Assembly (NCBI GenBank): GCA_023415595.1
Contig: JAEZJW010000004.1
Coordinates: 1-22,507, forward strand
Direction: 5' to 3'
DNA length: 22,507 nt
Origin: Bacillota bacterium
GTDB lineage: Bacteria > Bacillota > Clostridia > Lachnospirales > Lachnospiraceae
Within the stretch, counting starts at the first letter, position 1. Every line of letters starts with the position of its first letter. The position numbers and the translations under genes are program-made. The notes under the pieces were generated by a model. That model worked only from the letters and a program-made list of their open reading frames with translations, was not told the origin of the DNA and did no database searches. This document shows, one piece after another, positions 14,285-21,775 of this stretch.

Positions 14285-14311
14285 ATCACCTGGAAAAATA
14301 GTGTATGCTAG

Positions 14312-14340
14312 TTGAGACTTTGAACAAAAAAGTATATTAA
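14312..14340 (+). promoter_or_regulatory. topA promoter
   Basis: TTGAGA (14312-14317), a 17-base spacer and TATTAA (14335-14340). It would give a leader of about 77 bases before the topA ATG. Confidence 0.5.
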
Positions 14341-14423
14341 ACAATCATGTGTCACAGGGTTAATACTTGATATATAACCTCTCCATAACGAAATGGTACA
14401 CATAGAAAGAGGGAAGTTATTCT

Positions 14424-16487
14424 ATGCCACGAAATCTTGTAATCGTTGAATCGCCGGCTAAGGCAAAGACCATAAAGAAGTTTCTGGGAAATAATTATGA
14501 GGTGCTCGCTTCCAACGGGCATGTCAGAGATTTACCCAAAAGCCAGCTGGGTATTGATATAAATCATGACTTTGATCCCAAATATATTACAATCAGGGGA
14601 AAAGGTGACCTGCTGGCAAAGCTTCGTAAGGAAGTGAAAAAAGCAGATCGCGTATATCTTGCAACCGACCCTGACCGGGAAGGGGAAGCCATCTCCTGGC
14701 ACTTGGCGCAGACACTTAAGCTGGAAGCGAAGGATTCCAGCAGAATCACCTTCAATGAAATCACTAAGAATGCCGTAAAATCCTCCATCAAACAAGCCAG
14801 GGAGGTTGACATGGATCTGGTCGATGCCCAGCAGGCCAGAAGAATGCTGGATCGTATGGTAGGCTATATGATCAGCCCGCTGCTCTGGAGCAAGGTGAAG
14901 AGAGGATTAAGTGCCGGTAGAGTACAATCTGTAGCCTTAAGGATCATCTGTGACAGGGAAGAGGAGATCAATTCCTTCGTTCCAGAGGAGTACTGGAACC
15001 TGGAGGCAGAATTTACGCTTGGGAATAAGAAACGTCCGCTTGTGTCAAAGTACAACGGCAGTAATGGTACCAAAACCGTAATCCGTACGGAAGAGGAAAT
15101 GAATGAAATTCTGCAGCAGCTTAAGAATGCTGTGTTTACGATTAAAGAAGTGAAGAAAAGCGAGCGGATCCGAAAGCAGCCGCTTCCCTTCACCACCAGT
15201 ACCCTTCAGCAGGAAGCAGCCAAGACCCTGAATTTCTCCACCCAGAAGACAATGCAGCTGGCGCAGCAGCTGTACGAAGGTATTGATATCAAGGGCCATG
15301 GAACAGTCGGTCTGATTACCTATCTGCGTACGGATTCGATCCGGATCAGTGATGAAGCAGATACGGCCGCAAAACAGTTTGTAAAGGAAAATTATGGCGC
15401 TGATTTTGTAGCCACCGAAGAAAATCAGGGCCGTACGGGTAAGAAGATACAAGACGCCCATGAAGCCATCCGCCCGACCTATGTCGAGTTTGAACCCTCA
15501 TCACTAAAGGACTCCTTAGCCCGTGACCAATTCAGGCTCTACCAGCTGATCTGGAAGAGATTCGTTGCCAGCCGTATGCAGCCTGCCAAATACGAAACCA
15601 TCACAATTAAAATAGAAGGAAATGACCATCGTTTCACAACCTCCACCTCCAAGCTTGTATTCGAGGGCTTTATGAGTGTTTATAATCCCGGGGATGAGGA
15701 TGAAGAGACCGGTGCTGTCTTTGAATCCTTACAGGAGGGCGATATCCTGACTCTGTCTGAGCTACGGAAAAGCCAGCATTTTACCCAGCCCCCTGCTCAT
15801 TATACGGAGGCCTCATTGGTTAAGACCCTGGAGGAGCTGGGCATCGGAAGACCAAGTACCTATGCCCCTACCATAACAACCATCATCGCAAGAAGATATG
15901 TTGCAAAGGAAAATAAGAATCTATATGTGACAGAGCTGGGAGAAGCAGTGAACAATATTATGAAATGTGCATTTCCCACGATAGTCGACGTTAATTTTAC
16001 CGCTAATTTAGAATCCCTGCTGGACTGCGTGGAGGATGGTACCGTCGCCTGGAAAACAGTAGTGAAGAATTTCTACCCAGACCTTGAGGAGGCAGTAAAT
16101 CATGCCCATGAAGAACTGGATCAGATACAGATCGAGGATGAGGTCACGGAAGAAATTTGTGAGATATGCGGAAGGAACATGGTAATCAAATACGGTCCCC
16201 ATGGTAAATTCCTTGCCTGCCCCGGTTTTCCCGACTGTAAGAATACGAAGCCTTATCTGGAGAAGATCGGCGTCGCCTGCCCTGTTTGCGGCGGTGATGT
16301 GGTCGTCCGCAAGACGAAGAAGGGCCGTAAATACTACGGTTGCAGCAACAACCCTGATTGCAGCTTTATGTCCTGGCAGAAACCCTCCATGATCAAATGT
16401 AAAAAATGCGGTGGCGTGCTTCTGGAGAAAGGGAATAAACTGGTCTGCGGTGATGAGAAATGCGGATATGTAACTTCAGAAAAATAA
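14424..16487 (+). CDS. topA: DNA topoisomerase I (type IA)
   Basis: A 687-residue topoisomerase I that relaxes negative supercoils. The N-terminal Toprim domain has VESPAKAKTI with E9 and DPDREGEAI with the Mg-binding D82 and D84. The active-site tyrosine is Y300 in GLITYLRTDSIRIS. GRPSTYAPTI (near 474) is another conserved motif. The C-terminus has three four-cysteine zinc ribbons, starting at C579 (CEICG), C619 (CPVCGG) and C659 (CKKCGG), which bind DNA and RNA polymerase. Length and domain order match Firmicutes TopA. GAGGGAAG lies about 10 bases before the ATG. In B. subtilis topA also follows dprA, so the arrangement is ancestral. Confidence 0.98.
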   Translation: MPRNLVIVESPAKAKTIKKFLGNNYEVLASNGHVRDLPKSQLGIDINHDFDPKYITIRGKGDLLAKLRKEVKKADRVYLATDPDREGEAISWHLAQTLKLEAKDSSRITFNEITKNAVKSSIKQAREVDMDLVDAQQARRMLDRMVGYMISPLLWSKVKRGLSAGRVQSVALRIICDREEEINSFVPEEYWNLEAEFTLGNKKRPLVSKYNGSNGTKTVIRTEEEMNEILQQLKNAVFTIKEVKKSERIRKQPLPFTTSTLQQEAAKTLNFSTQKTMQLAQQLYEGIDIKGHGTVGLITYLRTDSIRISDEADTAAKQFVKENYGADFVATEENQGRTGKKIQDAHEAIRPTYVEFEPSSLKDSLARDQFRLYQLIWKRFVASRMQPAKYETITIKIEGNDHRFTTSTSKLVFEGFMSVYNPGDEDEETGAVFESLQEGDILTLSELRKSQHFTQPPAHYTEASLVKTLEELGIGRPSTYAPTITTIIARRYVAKENKNLYVTELGEAVNNIMKCAFPTIVDVNFTANLESLLDCVEDGTVAWKTVVKNFYPDLEEAVNHAHEELDQIQIEDEVTEEICEICGRNMVIKYGPHGKFLACPGFPDCKNTKPYLEKIGVACPVCGGDVVVRKTKKGRKYYGCSNNPDCSFMSWQKPSMIKCKKCGGVLLEKGNKLVCGDEKCGYVTSEK

Positions 16488-16589
16488 GTTCGAACCCCTA
16501 TATAGTGGGTAATAATGCGCTTTTTAACAATTGATTGCTAAATATAGTATATTGCTGAAAAAAATAAAAAAATAGATGCAAAATTAGAG

Positions 16590-16604
16590 AATCTTCTGAA
16601 AAAA
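16590..16604. promoter_or_regulatory. Candidate CodY box upstream of codY
   Basis: AATCTTCTGAAAAAA differs at 3 of 15 positions from the Bacillus CodY consensus AATTTTCWGAAAATT. It lies about 25 bases upstream of the codY -35. A second half-like site on the other strand (AATTTTCTAATT, about 16672-16683) lies just after the predicted transcription start. Together they suggest autoregulation. The consensus comes from other Firmicutes and may not hold exactly here. Confidence 0.4.
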
Positions 16605-16628
16605 CGTGTCAAAAAAGTGAAAAAAGTA

Positions 16629-16657
16629 TTGTTTTTCAAAATAATATGTGCTAAAAT
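16629..16657 (+). promoter_or_regulatory. codY promoter with extended -10
   Basis: TTGTTT (16629-16634), 17 bases, TAAAAT (16652-16657) preceded by TG at 16649-16650. The leader to the codY ATG is about 100 bases. The rest of the topA-codY gap (16488-16766) is A/T-rich and shows no gene or clear topA terminator. Confidence 0.5.
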
Positions 16658-16766
16658 GGAAAAGGTAGTACAATTAGAAAATTCTTCTATTTGTATTACC
16701 TTATTCCATATCAGGCTTGATACGGGATAGGATGAATAAGACAGATCTATTTGGAGGAAATATTTC

Positions 16767-17537
16767 ATGAGCGTTCAGTTATTGGATAAAACAAGAAAGA
16801 TTAACAACTTATTGCATAATAATAATTCGCATAAGGTGGTTTTCAATGACATCTGTGTTGTTTTAAGTGATATACTGGAATCCAATGTATTGGTGATCAG
16901 CCGTAAGGGCAAGGTCCTCGGTGTGAAAAACCGTACTGATATCATCGAAATCAGAGAGCTGATTAAGGATGTAGTCGGAAGACACATTGACACCTTACTG
17001 AATGAGAGACTCCTTAATATACTGTCTACGAAAGAAAATGTAAATCTCGGAACGCTCGGCTTTGAGTTTGACCAGATCAATACCTATCAGGCAATCATTA
17101 CCCCTATTGATATCGCAGGGGAAAGATTAGGCACTTTATTTATCTATAAAACCGGAGCGCCCTATACCATTGATGATATTATCTTAAGCGAATACGGTAC
17201 AACGGTGGTTGGGCTTGAGATGATGAGATCAGTGAACGAAGAAAATGCAGAAGAAAACAGAAAGGTTCAGATTGTCAAATCGGCCATCAGTACCTTATCC
17301 TTCTCAGAACTGGAAGCAATTACTCATATCTTCGATGAACTTCGGGGAAATGAAGGGATCCTGGTTGCAAGTAAGATTGCTGACAGAGTCGGCATCACCA
17401 GATCAGTAATCGTCAATGCACTCCGCAAATTTGAGAGTGCCGGAGTAATCGAATCTCGGTCCTCGGGAATGAAGGGAACCTATATCAAGGTACTGAATGA
17501 TGTAGTGTTCGAAGAATTGAAAAATATGAATGGTTAA
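16767..17537 (+). CDS. codY: GTP-sensing global transcriptional repressor CodY
   Basis: A 256-residue protein of normal CodY length. The N-terminal half is the GAF domain that binds branched-chain amino acids (MSVQLLDKTRKINNLL, NVLVISRKGKVLG). A linker leads to a C-terminal winged helix-turn-helix starting at A201 (ASKIADRVGITRSVIVNALRKFES), ending SSGMKGTYIKVLND, both highly diagnostic. CodY represses nutrient-scavenging, and in several Firmicutes motility and sporulation, genes when GTP and isoleucine, leucine and valine are plentiful. GGAGG (about 16752) is the ribosome binding site. The gene has its own promoter and a strong terminator, so it is a single-gene unit despite being next to the flagellar operon. 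Confidence 0.98.
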   Translation: MSVQLLDKTRKINNLLHNNNSHKVVFNDICVVLSDILESNVLVISRKGKVLGVKNRTDIIEIRELIKDVVGRHIDTLLNERLLNILSTKENVNLGTLGFEFDQINTYQAIITPIDIAGERLGTLFIYKTGAPYTIDDIILSEYGTTVVGLEMMRSVNEENAEENRKVQIVKSAISTLSFSELEAITHIFDELRGNEGILVASKIADRVGITRSVIVNALRKFESAGVIESRSSGMKGTYIKVLNDVVFEELKNMNG

Positions 17538-17553
17538 TGGATTGATATAAACA

Positions 17554-17602
17554 AAAGGATTTGTGGGTACCCATATGGTCTCATAAGTCCTTTCTCTTTT
17601 TT
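17554..17602 (+). terminator. Intrinsic terminator of codY
   Basis: AAAGGATTTGTG (17554-17565) pairs with CATAAGTCCTTT (17582-17593), 12 bp with two G-U pairs. A loop of 16 bases follows, then CTCTTTTTT. It begins 16 bases after the codY stop and separates codY from the flagellar operon. Confidence 0.8.
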
Positions 17603-17674
17603 CCACAGGATATATTATAATATTCATTCATTATTCTGCAGCGATAGATATCATCTCCCATAGTAATACAAGGT

Positions 17675-17697
17675 TTAGTATTATTCTACTAATTTTT
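17675..17697 (+). terminator. Weak AT hairpin with T-run upstream of flgB
   Basis: TTAGTA (17675-17680), loop TTATTC, TACTAA (17687-17692), then TTTTT. The stem is short and AT-rich, so it is either a second, weak terminator after codY or chance. Confidence 0.3.
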
Positions 17698-17707
17698 CAA
17701 ATATATC

Positions 17708-17735
17708 TTGTGTTTTTTTAAATTATAATTATAAT
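17708..17735 (+). promoter_or_regulatory. Possible sigma-A promoter of the flagellar operon
   Basis: TTGTGT (17708-17713), a 16-base spacer and TATAAT (17730-17735). A second TATAAT lies at 17724-17729. A clear sigma-D (TAAA-N15-GCCGATAA) site was not found. AATTTTTCAAATATA at 17691-17705 is a poor CodY-box match (about 5 mismatches) next to the -35. The leader would be only about 20 bases. Confidence 0.35.
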
Positions 17736-17761
17736 AATGTTATAAGGAAAGGAGTGCGTAT

Positions 17762-18148
17762 ATGATAGGATCGAACGCATTTAACTACATCAATGTACTG
17801 GATAAAGCAGCAGATGCAAGCTGGAAGCGGAATGAAGTTATTAATAATAACATAGCAAATGTAGATACCCCAGGGTACAAGCGTAAGGACGTTCAATTTG
17901 AATCATATCTGATGACTGCTCTTGTAGGAGATGATTCCTTAGAAAAACGAGTTGGTAGGGCTGATTTGAGCCGCTTGGAACCCGGTGTATATACGGATTA
18001 TTCCGGTAAGAGCTTCCGATTGGATGGGAATAATGTAGATATCGACACGGAGTCGGCTAACCTCGCAGAGAATCAGATCCGATATTACGCTTTGCTCGAT
18101 TCTATGACTCAGGAATTCAACAGACTAAAGGCAGTTCTTCAGAGGTAA
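17762..18148 (+). CDS. flgB: Flagellar basal-body rod protein FlgB
   Basis: A 128-residue proximal rod protein. The family signature NNIANVDTPGYKRKDVQFE is visible near residues 29-47, and the C-terminus ends with the helical RYYALLDSMTQEFNRLKAVL that packs in the rod. FlgB is exported by the flagellar type III system and forms the rod with FlgC. The ribosome binding site AAGGAAAGGAG lies just before the start. It is the first gene of a flgB-flgC-fliE-fliF-fliG-fliH operon. The 149-base gap to flgC is unusually wide for this operon and holds no gene. Confidence 0.96.
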   Translation: MIGSNAFNYINVLDKAADASWKRNEVINNNIANVDTPGYKRKDVQFESYLMTALVGDDSLEKRVGRADLSRLEPGVYTDYSGKSFRLDGNNVDIDTESANLAENQIRYYALLDSMTQEFNRLKAVLQR

Positions 18149-18297
18149 GTTCAACATAATATGATGAGAATGTAAATTACATAGTGAAATATTAAATCTA
18201 AATAAAATAACAGAAACATGAATTATTTACTATAATGCACCAAAGTCAGAACCTTGAATCAGGAACAGCTGACCAGACATGAGAGGAGGTAAAATCC

Positions 18298-18735
18298 ATG
18301 TCATCCATGAATGGAATGAACATTAGTGCCAGCGGTATGACCGCACAGAGGCTCAGAATGGATATCATATCACAGAATATTGCGAATGTAAGTACAACGA
18401 GGGACGAGAATGGGAATCCTTATCGAAGAAAGACGGTAGTCTTTGCTGAAAAGGATGTCACTCCCTTCAGGCAAATTCTCATGAAGACGGAAGGAACGGC
18501 CGGCAACGGAGTTAAAGTTACGTCGATTTCAGAGGATAAGGAAGCCGAGATGCGTAAGGTCTATGACCCCACTCATCCGGACGCTGACGAAGAAGGATAT
18601 GTCACCTACCCCAATGTAAATATTGTACAGGAGATGACGGATCTGATTGATGCGACCAGATCCTATGAAGCGAACGTTACAGCCTTCAATGCCACGAAGA
18701 ATATGGCCCTGAAGGGTTTGGAAGTCGGTAAATAA
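18298..18735 (+). CDS. flgC: Flagellar basal-body rod protein FlgC
   Basis: A 145-residue rod protein. It begins with the N-terminal flagellar rod motif (ASGMTAQRLRMDIISQNIANVSTT) and ends with the C-terminal motif NIVQEMTDLIDATRSYEANVTAFNATKNMALKGLEVGK, both typical of FlgC. GGAGG lies about 6 bases upstream of the ATG. The upstream gap (18149-18297) includes a TATAAT at 18231-18236 without a convincing -35, so an internal promoter is possible but not well supported. Confidence 0.96.
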   Translation: MSSMNGMNISASGMTAQRLRMDIISQNIANVSTTRDENGNPYRRKTVVFAEKDVTPFRQILMKTEGTAGNGVKVTSISEDKEAEMRKVYDPTHPDADEEGYVTYPNVNIVQEMTDLIDATRSYEANVTAFNATKNMALKGLEVGK

Positions 18736-18748
18736 GCGGAGGTAAGAG

Positions 18749-19060
18749 ATGAACGTAACATCCATTGGCAATCTAACAGAATTAAGTAAATATGGAATAG
18801 ATTCGGCTTCGTCAGCCAAGGAAAACCGTAATGCAACCTTTGAAAGCCTGTTTCAGGCGGCGAAGGGTCTGATTGAGGAGACGAACAATTACAGTAATGC
18901 AGCTGAGGAGGCAGAAATGGCATATGCGCTGGGCCTTACGGACAATACCCATGATTTACAGGTTGCACAGCAGAAAGCCAATCTTGCCATACAATATACC
19001 GTAGCAATCAGGAACCAGGTTTTAGATGCCTACAAAGAGATTATGAATCTGCAGTTCTGA
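18749..19060 (+). CDS. fliE: Flagellar hook-basal body protein FliE
   Basis: A 103-residue protein that links the MS ring to the rod. The C-terminal half carries the family pattern: AEMAYALGLTDNTHDLQVAQQKANLAIQ, then TVAIRNQVLDAYKEIMNLQF, with the final MNLQ-like end seen in many FliE proteins. GGAGG precedes the ATG. It follows flgC by 13 bases and precedes fliF by 27. Confidence 0.95.
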   Translation: MNVTSIGNLTELSKYGIDSASSAKENRNATFESLFQAAKGLIEETNNYSNAAEEAEMAYALGLTDNTHDLQVAQQKANLAIQYTVAIRNQVLDAYKEIMNLQF

Positions 19061-19087
19061 TAATATATTCTTAAGGAGTACAGGATA

Positions 19088-20680
19088 ATGGCAGACAGAA
19101 TGAAACAATTACCCAAACAGCTGTTGGCATTATGGAACAAGTATACCAGTAAGCAGAAGACCATTATCATCAGTGTGGCCTGTGCTGTTCTATTTGCATT
19201 TGTTGTTCTGGTAGTGGTTGCGAACAGGGTACAATACGAGGAACTGACTATCACTGAGACCTCTAAAGAGGCCAGTGAGGTGATAGATTTATTAGAAGAA
19301 GAGGGGATTAAATATAAACTAGGATCGGATCATCTGACCGTATCGGTGGATTTAAAGCGTTATTCCGATGCGGTTCTTTTGCTTGCCAGTAATGACATGC
19401 CGTCCACCGGCATCACTCTGGACGAGCTTCTGAATAACAGTCTCAGTACAACGAATAGTGATCGGACGCTGAAGATCAACCTCTATATGCAAAACCAGCT
19501 GCGCAATTATATTGTTAAGATGGAAGGAGTAGAGGATGCAGAGGTTTATTACATCCCCGTTGAGGCTACGAATACCATCCTTACCCCCCAGCAGGAAACA
19601 AACGCCAGTGTCCTGCTTACTACCAATGACGATTTTGAGCCTCAAACTGCTGAGACGATTGCTCAGGTCGTTGCGTCTGTGATCGGCAATACCTCTTCCG
19701 AGAAGGTTAAGGTAGCGGATCAGAATGGTAAGCTGCTGTATGGAGGGGAGCAGGATCTATACTCCGGTGCAGCGAACAGCAATGAGGATTACAGGGAACG
19801 GCTCCGTAATACCTTTATAAACAATCTTTATATGCTGCTCTTAAAGAGCGGATATGATGATGTGGAGATCGCTCCCCACCTGGTCATTGATAATACCAAG
19901 GTTACGGAGCTCTATAAGGAATACCTGCCGGCGGAAGGTCAGGATCAGGGCGTATTAGGCCACAGCTATACATATAATTCGGAGAATGCGGGCAGCTCAG
20001 GAGGAGTACCTGGAACTACCTCCAATGATGAAATTGACTATATGCTTGAGGATTCATCCTCTTCGACAGGAAATGTGGAGATTGAGGAGAATGATTATTT
20101 GCCGAACGAAAGAGTAACCAATACGGAGTACGAGGTTGGAGCGATTGATTCTGCGCAATCCTCCGTCAGCATGGTACTACGTAAGCTGATAACCTATAAG
20201 GAAGAGGATCTGCAGCGTCAGGGACTTTTGGACGGAACAACCTTTGATGATTATGTATTGGCGAATAGTGCTGAAACGAAATTGACTGTGGATCCGGAGC
20301 TGATCAAAACGGTGTCCATGGCTACCGGCATTTCGGAAGACAAAATTCAGATTTCCGCAATCGAACAGCCGGTGTTTGTACCTAAGTTGGTGGATAGGGC
20401 AGATTTTACCGATTACCTGCAGTATATCCTGGCAGCATTAATCGTCGCTCTGATCCTGTTTGTAGTATTCAAGGGCTTTGGACCTGTGGAGGTTACTGAG
20501 CTGGAACCTGAATTATCCGTGGAACAGCTTCTGGCAACAACGAAGGAAAATCAGACCATTGAGGATATTGAGTTTAATGAGGTTTCCGAGGTCAGAAAGA
20601 TGATAGAGAAGTTTGTGGACGAGAAGCCCGATGCAGTCGCTCAGCTGCTGCGTAACTGGCTGAATGAAGAATGGAGCTAA
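19088..20680 (+). CDS. fliF: Flagellar MS-ring protein FliF
   Basis: A 530-residue MS-ring subunit. Two transmembrane segments are visible (about 25-45 and 443-465). The periplasmic/outer part between them contains the YscJ/FliF-type ring-building motifs (YEELTITETSKEASEVIDLLEEEGIKYKL, then NLYMQNQLRNYIVKMEGVEDAEVYY). The cytoplasmic tail ends in VDEKPDAVAQLLRNWLNEEW, the conserved FliG-binding sequence, so the protein is complete. A serine/glycine-rich stretch near 300-330 (NAGSSGGVPG, then SSSSTG) is the flexible loop that is variable in the family. AAGGAG is the ribosome binding site. Confidence 0.97.
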   Translation: MADRMKQLPKQLLALWNKYTSKQKTIIISVACAVLFAFVVLVVVANRVQYEELTITETSKEASEVIDLLEEEGIKYKLGSDHLTVSVDLKRYSDAVLLLASNDMPSTGITLDELLNNSLSTTNSDRTLKINLYMQNQLRNYIVKMEGVEDAEVYYIPVEATNTILTPQQETNASVLLTTNDDFEPQTAETIAQVVASVIGNTSSEKVKVADQNGKLLYGGEQDLYSGAANSNEDYRERLRNTFINNLYMLLLKSGYDDVEIAPHLVIDNTKVTELYKEYLPAEGQDQGVLGHSYTYNSENAGSSGGVPGTTSNDEIDYMLEDSSSSTGNVEIEENDYLPNERVTNTEYEVGAIDSAQSSVSMVLRKLITYKEEDLQRQGLLDGTTFDDYVLANSAETKLTVDPELIKTVSMATGISEDKIQISAIEQPVFVPKLVDRADFTDYLQYILAALIVALILFVVFKGFGPVEVTELEPELSVEQLLATTKENQTIEDIEFNEVSEVRKMIEKFVDEKPDAVAQLLRNWLNEEWS

Positions 20681-20755
20681 AGAGCTTCGAAAGAATCAGT
20701 AAAGCTTTCAACATGCTTGACACAAATGATCTAAAAGAGGAGGAATGTTGGTTTT

Positions 20756-21775
20756 ATGGCGAGAGCAAATAGCAATAGTGACATAAACGGAGTACAGAAG
20801 GCGGCTATCCTTCTGATTTCCTTGGGACCGGAACGTTCAGCCACTATCTTCAAGCATCTGAAGGAGGATGAGATTGAGACTCTGACTCTGGAGATAGCTA
20901 ATACCAGAAGTATTTCTCCTGCAACCAAGGATCAGGTCATGGATGAATTCTATGAGATCTGCCTGGCGCAGCAATATATTGCTGAGGGTGGTATTGCCTA
21001 TGCGAAGGAATTATTGGAGAAAGCGCTCGGTGTAGAAAAAGCGAAGGATGTCATCGGTAAGCTGACTGCTTCCCTACAGGTTCGTCCTTTCGAATTTGTT
21101 AGAAAGACCGATGCTTCCCAGCTGTTGAACTTTATCCAGGATGAGCATCCTCAGACGATTGCCTTAATCCTGTCCTACCTGTCACCGAACCAGGCTTCGA
21201 CGATTATTTCGTCCCTGGGACCGGATAAGCAGGCAGATGTAGCAAAGCGTATCGCACAGATGGACCGCACCTCACCGGATGTGATCAAGGAAGTGGAGAG
21301 AGTGCTTGAGCGTAAGCTGGCCTCCCTTGTTAATCAGGACTATACAATTGTCGGCGGTGTGGATTCCATTGTTGAGATATTAAATACCGTAGATCGCGGT
21401 ACAGAGAAGCATATTATGGAGACCCTCGAAATCGAAGAGCCTGAATTGGCTGATGAGATTCGCAGGAAGATGTTCGTATTCGAGGATATCCTGAGCCTTG
21501 ACGACAAGTCCATCCAGAGAGTTCTCAGAGAGGTTGATAATAACGAACTGGCTGTTGCCCTTAAGGGCTCCAACGAAGAGGTACAGAATGTTATATTTAA
21601 TAATCTGTCGAAACGTTTGGCTGCCATGATCAAGGAGGATATGGAATACATGGGTCCTGTACGTCTGAAGGATGTAGAAGAGGCTCAGCAGAAGATTGTA
21701 AACATTATCAGAAAACTGGAGGATTCCTCTGAGATTATCATTTCCAGAGGCGGAGGTGACGAGATCATTGTCTAA
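20756..21775 (+). CDS. fliG: Flagellar motor switch protein FliG
   Basis: A 339-residue rotor protein. The N-terminal domain that binds FliF begins after residue 8 (GVQKAAILLISLGPERSATIF). The middle domain has DEHPQTIALILSYL, the EHPQ motif that contacts FliM. The C-terminal torque domain has SLDDKSIQRVLREVDNNELAVALKG, with charged residues that interact with the stator. The end is MGPVRLKDVEEAQQKIV, also diagnostic. GGAGG lies 12 bases before the ATG, a somewhat long spacing. The 75-base gap from fliF holds no feature. The last 8 bases overlap the fliH start. Confidence 0.98.
   Translation: MARANSNSDINGVQKAAILLISLGPERSATIFKHLKEDEIETLTLEIANTRSISPATKDQVMDEFYEICLAQQYIAEGGIAYAKELLEKALGVEKAKDVIGKLTASLQVRPFEFVRKTDASQLLNFIQDEHPQTIALILSYLSPNQASTIISSLGPDKQADVAKRIAQMDRTSPDVIKEVERVLERKLASLVNQDYTIVGGVDSIVEILNTVDRGTEKHIMETLEIEEPELADEIRRKMFVFEDILSLDDKSIQRVLREVDNNELAVALKGSNEEVQNVIFNNLSKRLAAMIKEDMEYMGPVRLKDVEEAQQKIVNIIRKLEDSSEIIISRGGGDEIIV

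Larger units (their letters stand above)
13957..14423. other. 467-bp dprA-topA intergenic region with promoters and hairpins
   Basis: The region contains a perfect tandem 10-mer TGACAGCTAT (13973-13982 and 13983-13992), a near-consensus promoter at 13982-14011, an extended -10 element at 14115-14123, overlapping hairpins (14127-14192), a tiny ORF behind GGAGGG (14194-14284), and the topA promoter at 14312-14340. It looks like more than a plain spacer. A 121-codon open frame on the opposite strand has a TTG start, no ribosome binding site, and is not believed. Confidence 0.6.

Noticed and set aside
13979..14344. 121-codon open frame on the minus strand in the dprA-topA gap
   Set aside because: It starts at TTG without a ribosome binding site, overlaps the topA promoter, and has an atypical His/Cys/Tyr-rich composition. 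It probably stays open by chance.
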